The notes under the pieces were generated by a model. It was not told the origin of the DNA. It worked only from the letters and a program-made list of their open reading frames with translations, and searched no databases. From NCBI GenBank assembly GCA_029861595.1, contig JAOTYY010000004.1:1-39244 (forward strand): 39,244 nt of DNA, written 5' to 3'. Made by a program: the position numbers and the translations under genes. Shown here piece after piece: positions 38,612-39,244 of this stretch (the first letter of the stretch is position 1; the number at the start of each line of letters is the position of its first letter). This stretch comes from Gammaproteobacteria bacterium. Its GTDB lineage: Bacteria > Pseudomonadota > Gammaproteobacteria > JAHELT01.

Positions 38612-38685
38612 TTGCACTGCAGCAATGACGCACACTTTAATAATTGCCAGGGCGCTTGTCAACTATTTTTTGTGCGTTGCAGCAA
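38612..38685 (-). promoter_or_regulatory. phasin promoter with two candidate PhaR operators
   Basis: On the minus strand, -35 TTGACA (38657-38662) and -10 TAAAGT (38634-38639) are separated by 17 bp. Two copies of a motif, TTGCTGCAACGCA just upstream of the -35 and TTGCTGCAGTGCA at the start-point region (38613-38625), agree at 11 of 13 positions. PhaR repressors of phasin genes recognise TGC/GCA repeats. The layout, one operator on each side of the promoter, suits repression until polymer is present. A third TTGCAATGCA is at 38769-38778. Confidence 0.7.
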
Positions 38686-38870
38686 AATACTTGATCATTG
38701 TAACGTTATGTTTTTACTCGTAAAAATAGAGGGTTTCAAGTATTTAATAAAAATAAGCCTGATTTTTGTTGCAATGCATTAGCACGCCGTCCAGGGAATG
38801 GGCACGGATACCGGGAAGCTGTCACGCTCCAGCGCGGGAAACAGCCGCCAGCCCTCTCCGGCGGTGGGCG

Positions 38871-39244
38871 TCAGGAGCGGCGGGGCATGCGCTCCACGCC
38901 GCTGCTGCCGCTGACCTCGGTCCAGGTCGGGCGCCGCAGCTTGAAGAAATCGCCGAGACCGGCATACCCGGAGCCGGACAGGCGGCACACGGGATTCAGC
39001 AGCGCCGCATCCACCCGTCCATCGCGCCATACACCGGGATCGACGTGAAAATGCACAACCTCGCCGATCACCACGCTGCTGTTACCGACCGGCACGACTT
39101 CCACCAGCTGGCATTCCAGGTGTGCCTTCGCCGCTTTCACCCGCGGTGGCCGCACGCTGCTGGCCGGCGCCTGCTCCAACTGGGCCCAGGCGAACTCGTC
39201 CTCCTCGGCGGGAAAATCGGTCGCCGTGAAGTTCATTTCTTCGA
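38871..39244 (-). CDS. flavin reductase family protein, 3' end only
   Basis: The C-terminal part (at least 124 residues) of a flavin reductase-like, FMN-binding split-barrel protein; the start lies beyond the right edge. Recognisable text is EEMNFTATDFPAEEDEFAWA, HLECQLVEVVPVGNSSVVIG and EVVHFHVDP, then the GYAGLGDFFKLRRPTW tract, ending near ERMPRRS. Related enzymes move electrons from NAD(P)H to FMN or supply reduced flavin to a partner oxygenase. The gene is transcribed toward the phasin gene. Confidence 0.85.
   Translation of the reverse strand, partial: EEMNFTATDFPAEEDEFAWAQLEQAPASSVRPPRVKAAKAHLECQLVEVVPVGNSSVVIGEVVHFHVDPGVWRDGRVDAALLNPVCRLSGSGYAGLGDFFKLRRPTWTEVSGSSGVERMPRRS

Overview
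The window looks like chromosomal DNA of a GC-rich gammaproteobacterium. The basis is the overall gene set: type I MurB, a PhaR-type phasin, Spy/CpxP-like proteins, DUF3135 and amphi-Trp proteins, an AmrS/AmrB pair, and an FMN riboswitch before a RibH2-type lumazine synthase. No rRNA, tRNA, CRISPR array, transposase, integrase or phage structural gene was recognised. I cannot name the genus.

Layout. 1-2 kb: a cut DUF4864-like exported protein and a second exported protein on the minus strand. 1.2-8.4 kb: a long plus-strand run with an alpha/beta hydrolase, murB, a small unknown, a HAD hydrolase, an amphi-Trp protein, a small membrane protein, a decayed chimeric ORF, an Asp/Glu racemase homologue, a GFA-family protein and an OmpR-type two-component pair. 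8.4-12.1 kb: an exported Nudix protein, a PA0069-type radical SAM protein, an unknown membrane protein, a ChaC-like cyclotransferase and a secreted regulatory-like-domain protein. 12.2-13.7 kb: a PilZ protein and an FHA protein, each behind a sigma-54-like promoter, then a frameshifted DUF1992 gene. 13.8-19.2 kb: msrB, then a tightly overlapping glycosyltransferase / nucleosidase / spore-photoproduct-lyase-like operon, a quinone reductase with a GGACT-like gene, and endonuclease V. 19.2-22.8 kb: a looser accessory stretch with a methyltransferase, two related small Cys-rich proteins, an ATC-hydrolase-like protein and a DUF4336 protein.

22.9-28.7 kb: divergent amrS and amrB with no amrA in view, a sigma-54-like promoter before a DUF3135 gene pair, a zincin-type peptidase, an ATP-dependent DNA ligase and a DUF123 GIY-YIG protein. 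28.8-36 kb: a protein with tandem MshEN motifs, cytosolic-type and exported MsrA, DUF488, a minus-strand run of DUF924 / Nudix / branched-chain aminotransferase / unknown, an MDR oxidoreductase and a dienelactone hydrolase. 36.3-39.2 kb: a Spy-like pair, ribH under an FMN riboswitch, a phasin with candidate PhaR operators, and a cut flavin reductase.

Themes. Oxidative and damage repair recur (MsrB, two MsrA, endonuclease V, SPL-like radical SAM, DNA ligase, two Nudix proteins). Orphan candidate c-di-GMP receptors (PilZ, MshEN) occur, one behind a sigma-54-like promoter. Most genes are housekeeping or conserved hypotheticals. The observations most worth follow-up are the MshEN protein, the set of sigma-54-like promoters, the SPL operon, the small Cys-rich pair and the chimeric relic at 4.8-5.2 kb.
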